Origin: Clostridia bacterium
GTDB lineage: Bacteria > Bacillota > Clostridia > Oscillospirales > Acutalibacteraceae
Assembly: GCA_017414725.1 (NCBI GenBank)
Contig: JAFQKZ010000111.1
Span: 1-6,604, forward strand
DNA: 6,604 nt
Reading direction: 5' to 3'
Both the position numbers and the translations under genes were made by a program. The notes under the pieces were generated by a model. It had not been told where the DNA came from. It saw nothing but the letters and a program-made list of their open reading frames with translations, and made no database searches. Position 1 is the stretch's first letter. Each line of letters opens with the position of its first letter. Below are positions 4,581 to 6,604 of the stretch, in pieces.

Positions 4581-5798
4581 TTAAATTTTTTTAATATTAT
4601 TTATCTCACACTCAATTTTACCATCTTTCATGATAATATCAATTTTATTAGTATTATCACTAAAATCATAAATACTTTTAATATGTTTTTTGTATATATT
4701 ATCGAAAATAATACTATAGCCCTGATCTAAAATATTATTTTTAGAATATTTCTCGAGTCTTTTATTCAAATTTTCTATTATAAATTCTTTTTTGGCAAGA
4801 TAAAAGCTCATATTTTTTATTAACAATTCATTAAAATAATTAACAGAATTCATATAATTCTTGATTTTATTGTCAGGCGAATAAGTGTTTATCAAATTAT
4901 CAAGTAAATTTATTTTTTGAGTTTTTCTGTCAAATATATTATTCACAGAAATCTCCAAATTTTTTTCGTAGTTATTTATTAAATTTATGATACTTTCAGA
5001 ATCCGGAACAGCAATTTCTGCTGCCACAGATGGTGTTGAAGCACGTCTGTCAGCAACTAAATCACATATCGTAAAGTCTGTTTCGTGACCGATCGCTGAT
5101 ATAATCGGGATTTCTGAATTGTAAATTTCTACGGCAAGATTTTCTTCATTAAAAACAGATAAATCTTCGTTCGAACCCCCGCCGCGTGCGATTATAATTA
5201 CATCCGTTTGGTTCTCAGGGGTATTAAAATATCTAATTCCCGAGCAAATTTTGTTACATGAATTTTTTCCCTGAACTTCCACAGGATACAAAATCAGTTC
5301 ACACACACGATATCTACGCGAAATAACTTTACGTATATCTTGAATCACTGATCCCGTTTCAGAAGTAATAATTCCGATTTTTTGAGGATATTTCAGAATA
5401 TTTTTTTTGCGAGATTCATCAAAAAAATTCTGAGATAATAATTTTAATTTCAATAATTCGAGTTTTGTGTAATTATTACCCAGAGTTCCATCTATAAATA
5501 TTTTCTCTACATATATTTGATAAGATCCGGTGTTTTCGTAGCACCTTACGTTACCCTGAACAACTACTTGCATTCCGTTTTTTAAATTTTCAGTATTACT
5601 TTTCTTAGTTATTTTGCTCGAAAACATTACAGCTTTTACTATGCTTTCCTGATCTCTCAGAGAAAAATAAAGCGTGCCGGAACTGTGTTTTTTGAAATTC
5701 GTAATCTCCCCGGAAATTAATATATTCCTAAGATTCGTGTCCATGTCAAGCATAGCTTTAACATAACTATTTAGTTGAGATACTGTTATCGGGTCCAT
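4581..5798 (-). CDS. xseA: Exonuclease VII large subunit XseA
   Basis: A 405-residue catalytic subunit of exonuclease VII, a metal-dependent single-strand DNA nuclease in repair and recombination. The N-terminal OB-fold DNA-binding domain is at about 1-100 (VSQLNSYVKAMLD, ISGEITNF 28-35, GTLYFSLRD 41-49). The catalytic domain contains YPQKIGIITSETGSVIQDI (137-155), ARGGGSNEDL (204-213), SAIGHETDFTICDLVADRRA (234-253) and STPSVAAEIAVP (254-265), all carrying the conserved residues. A coiled-coil region follows (about 270-350), then the small C-terminal domain with LDQGYSII (357-364) and KDGKIECEI (391-399). At 405 residues it is shorter than the Bacillus protein (about 450), mostly in the coiled coil. 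The ATG at 5798 lies inside the last codons of lgt (13-base overlap). Its ribosome binding site, AGAGGAG at 5814-5820, is 15 bases away, longer than usual, but no nearer start codon exists. Confidence 0.95.
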   Translation of the reverse strand: MDPITVSQLNSYVKAMLDMDTNLRNILISGEITNFKKHSSGTLYFSLRDQESIVKAVMFSSKITKKSNTENLKNGMQVVVQGNVRCYENTGSYQIYVEKIFIDGTLGNNYTKLELLKLKLLSQNFFDESRKKNILKYPQKIGIITSETGSVIQDIRKVISRRYRVCELILYPVEVQGKNSCNKICSGIRYFNTPENQTDVIIIARGGGSNEDLSVFNEENLAVEIYNSEIPIISAIGHETDFTICDLVADRRASTPSVAAEIAVPDSESIINLINNYEKNLEISVNNIFDRKTQKINLLDNLINTYSPDNKIKNYMNSVNYFNELLIKNMSFYLAKKEFIIENLNKRLEKYSKNNILDQGYSIIFDNIYKKHIKSIYDFSDNTNKIDIIMKDGKIECEINNIKKI

Positions 5799-6571
5799 TT
5801 TTGTGTTTTTATGCTCCTCTTAATAAAATATTTTAATTTACACCCAGAAACCAAAACCAAAATCACACCCAAAATCTGCGAAATTTTAATATTTGTATAC
5901 GGAATAATTAAACTGTCTGTGCGTAAAGTTTCTATAAATATTCGTGTAAGACTGTACAGAAAAATATATAAATAAAACAAATCTCCGGGCTTTTTGTTTT
6001 TATTAATTTTGTGATAAATATTTAGAATTATAAAAATAATAAAACATGATAGAGATTCGTATAAAAAACACGGATGTACAGTCTGGAAATTTGTGTTTTC
6101 GCTCGACATGCCAAATAATAAATCTGTGTTTGAGCCAAAAGCTTCTTGGTTTACGAAATTTCCCCAGCGTCCTATAGCTTGGCCTATGATTACTCCAAAC
6201 GACATCAAATCTAATATATTTAATACGTTTTTTTGGTAAATTCTGGATAATATATATATACTCAAAATCCCGCCTATGATCGCACCGTAAATCGCGAGGC
6301 CACCTTCAGATATACAAAAAATCTTGTTAATATTTTTTATATAATAATCTCCGGGATAAAAAATTACATAATATAATCTCGCGCATAATATCGAAATTAC
6401 GCTTGATATTATTACGAATTTATCAAGTTCTTGGTTTGTAATATCAAAATCTCGAGATTTTTTTGAAATATATATATATGCAAGTAAAAAGCCTATAGCT
6501 ATAATAATTCCGTACCAGTAAATATTAATAGATCCCATAGAAAAAGCTACGGGATTTATTCTAAAATACAA
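5786..6571 (-). CDS. lgt: Prolipoprotein diacylglyceryl transferase Lgt
   Basis: A 261-residue integral membrane enzyme that moves diacylglycerol from phosphatidylglycerol to the lipobox Cys of prolipoproteins, the first step of lipoprotein maturation. The Lgt signature GRWGNFVNQEAFG is at 134-146 with the essential Arg and Asn. Other family blocks are NPVAFSMGSINIYWYGIII (6-24), GGLAIYGAIIGG (90-101), HPCFLYESL (166-174) and RIFIETLRTDS (210-220). About seven hydrophobic helices and a short basic cytoplasmic tail are visible. The start codon is uncertain. The first plausible one is TTG at 6571, placing the NPVAF block at the usual distance from the N-terminus, but it has no visible ribosome binding site and the frame stays open to the window edge (11 more codons), so the true start may lie outside. 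The first ATG (residue 12) would cut into the conserved block. It overlaps xseA by 13 bases and appears to lead the visible operon. Confidence 0.93.
   Translation of the reverse strand: MYFRINPVAFSMGSINIYWYGIIIAIGFLLAYIYISKKSRDFDITNQELDKFVIISSVISILCARLYYVIFYPGDYYIKNINKIFCISEGGLAIYGAIIGGILSIYILSRIYQKNVLNILDLMSFGVIIGQAIGRWGNFVNQEAFGSNTDLLFGMSSENTNFQTVHPCFLYESLSCFIIFIILNIYHKINKNKKPGDLFYLYIFLYSLTRIFIETLRTDSLIIPYTNIKISQILGVILVLVSGCKLKYFIKRSIKTQKWTR
5814..5820 (-). promoter_or_regulatory. Distant ribosome binding site of xseA inside lgt
   Basis: The minus strand reads AGAGGAG, 15 bases before the xseA ATG and within the last codons of lgt. The sequence is a strong Shine-Dalgarno match but the spacing exceeds the usual 5-10 bases, and no alternative in-frame start lies nearer. 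Confidence 0.5.
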
Positions 6572-6604
6572 AAATAATTTAGGAAAATATATATTATATA
6601 TTAT

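Noticed and set aside
4548..4730. Plus-strand open frame opposite xseB/xseA
   Set aside because: It is antisense to two convincing genes, with no ribosome binding site and a low-complexity Ile/Asn product.
1..6604. CRISPR array, tRNA, rRNA, toxin-antitoxin or defence system
   Set aside because: No regularly spaced repeats, cloverleaf arms or rRNA-like stretches were seen, and every sizeable frame is assigned to a known family except the 77-codon gene, which has no partner suggesting such a system.

Overview
The window is very AT-rich and its gene content points to an endospore-forming, low-GC Gram-positive bacterium, most likely a member of the Clostridia. The main evidence is the ordered set yabP, yabQ, a divIC-like gene and an S1-domain gene of the YabR type. 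This is the same order as the yabP-yabQ-divIC-yabR block of Bacillus. The clostridial placement rests on composition and protein style only, and I cannot name a genus.

Layout from left to right. Positions 1-480 hold the end of a decayed IS1-family insertion sequence on the minus strand. Its transposase reading frame is broken by a stop codon and two frameshifts, and the element continues past the left window edge. Twelve bases further on is the stop codon of tadA (tRNA adenosine deaminase, minus strand, 493-954). Upstream of tadA is a 77-codon gene of unknown function (1029-1262, GTG start, good ribosome binding site). It has a near-consensus housekeeping promoter at 1315-1343 that probably drives both genes. 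Divergent from this pair is a plus-strand block: yabP (1425-1691), yabQ (1711-2058), the divIC-like gene (2165-2482) and the YabR-type gene (2549-3085), closed by a hairpin terminator at 3109-3135. The right half is a minus-strand operon read from the right edge: lgt (prolipoprotein diacylglyceryl transferase), xseA and xseB (exonuclease VII large and small subunits), and a PLP-dependent enzyme of the YnbB / 'methionine gamma-lyase family'. These are tightly spaced (13-nt overlap, 15-nt gap, 1-nt gap) and converge on the S1-domain gene.

Most of the window is conserved chromosome: spore formation and septation, tRNA editing, lipoprotein maturation and DNA processing. I found no undescribed multi-gene system, CRISPR array, tRNA or rRNA. 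The points most worth a second look are: the DivIC-like protein, which lacks the usual C-terminal motif and carries a serine-rich tail; its nearly leaderless start next to a doubled TCTAGA; the unidentified 77-codon gene ahead of tadA; the absence of an RqcP/YabO gene next to yabP; and the decayed insertion sequence abutting tadA. No stretch longer than 300 bases lacks a gene or gene remnant.
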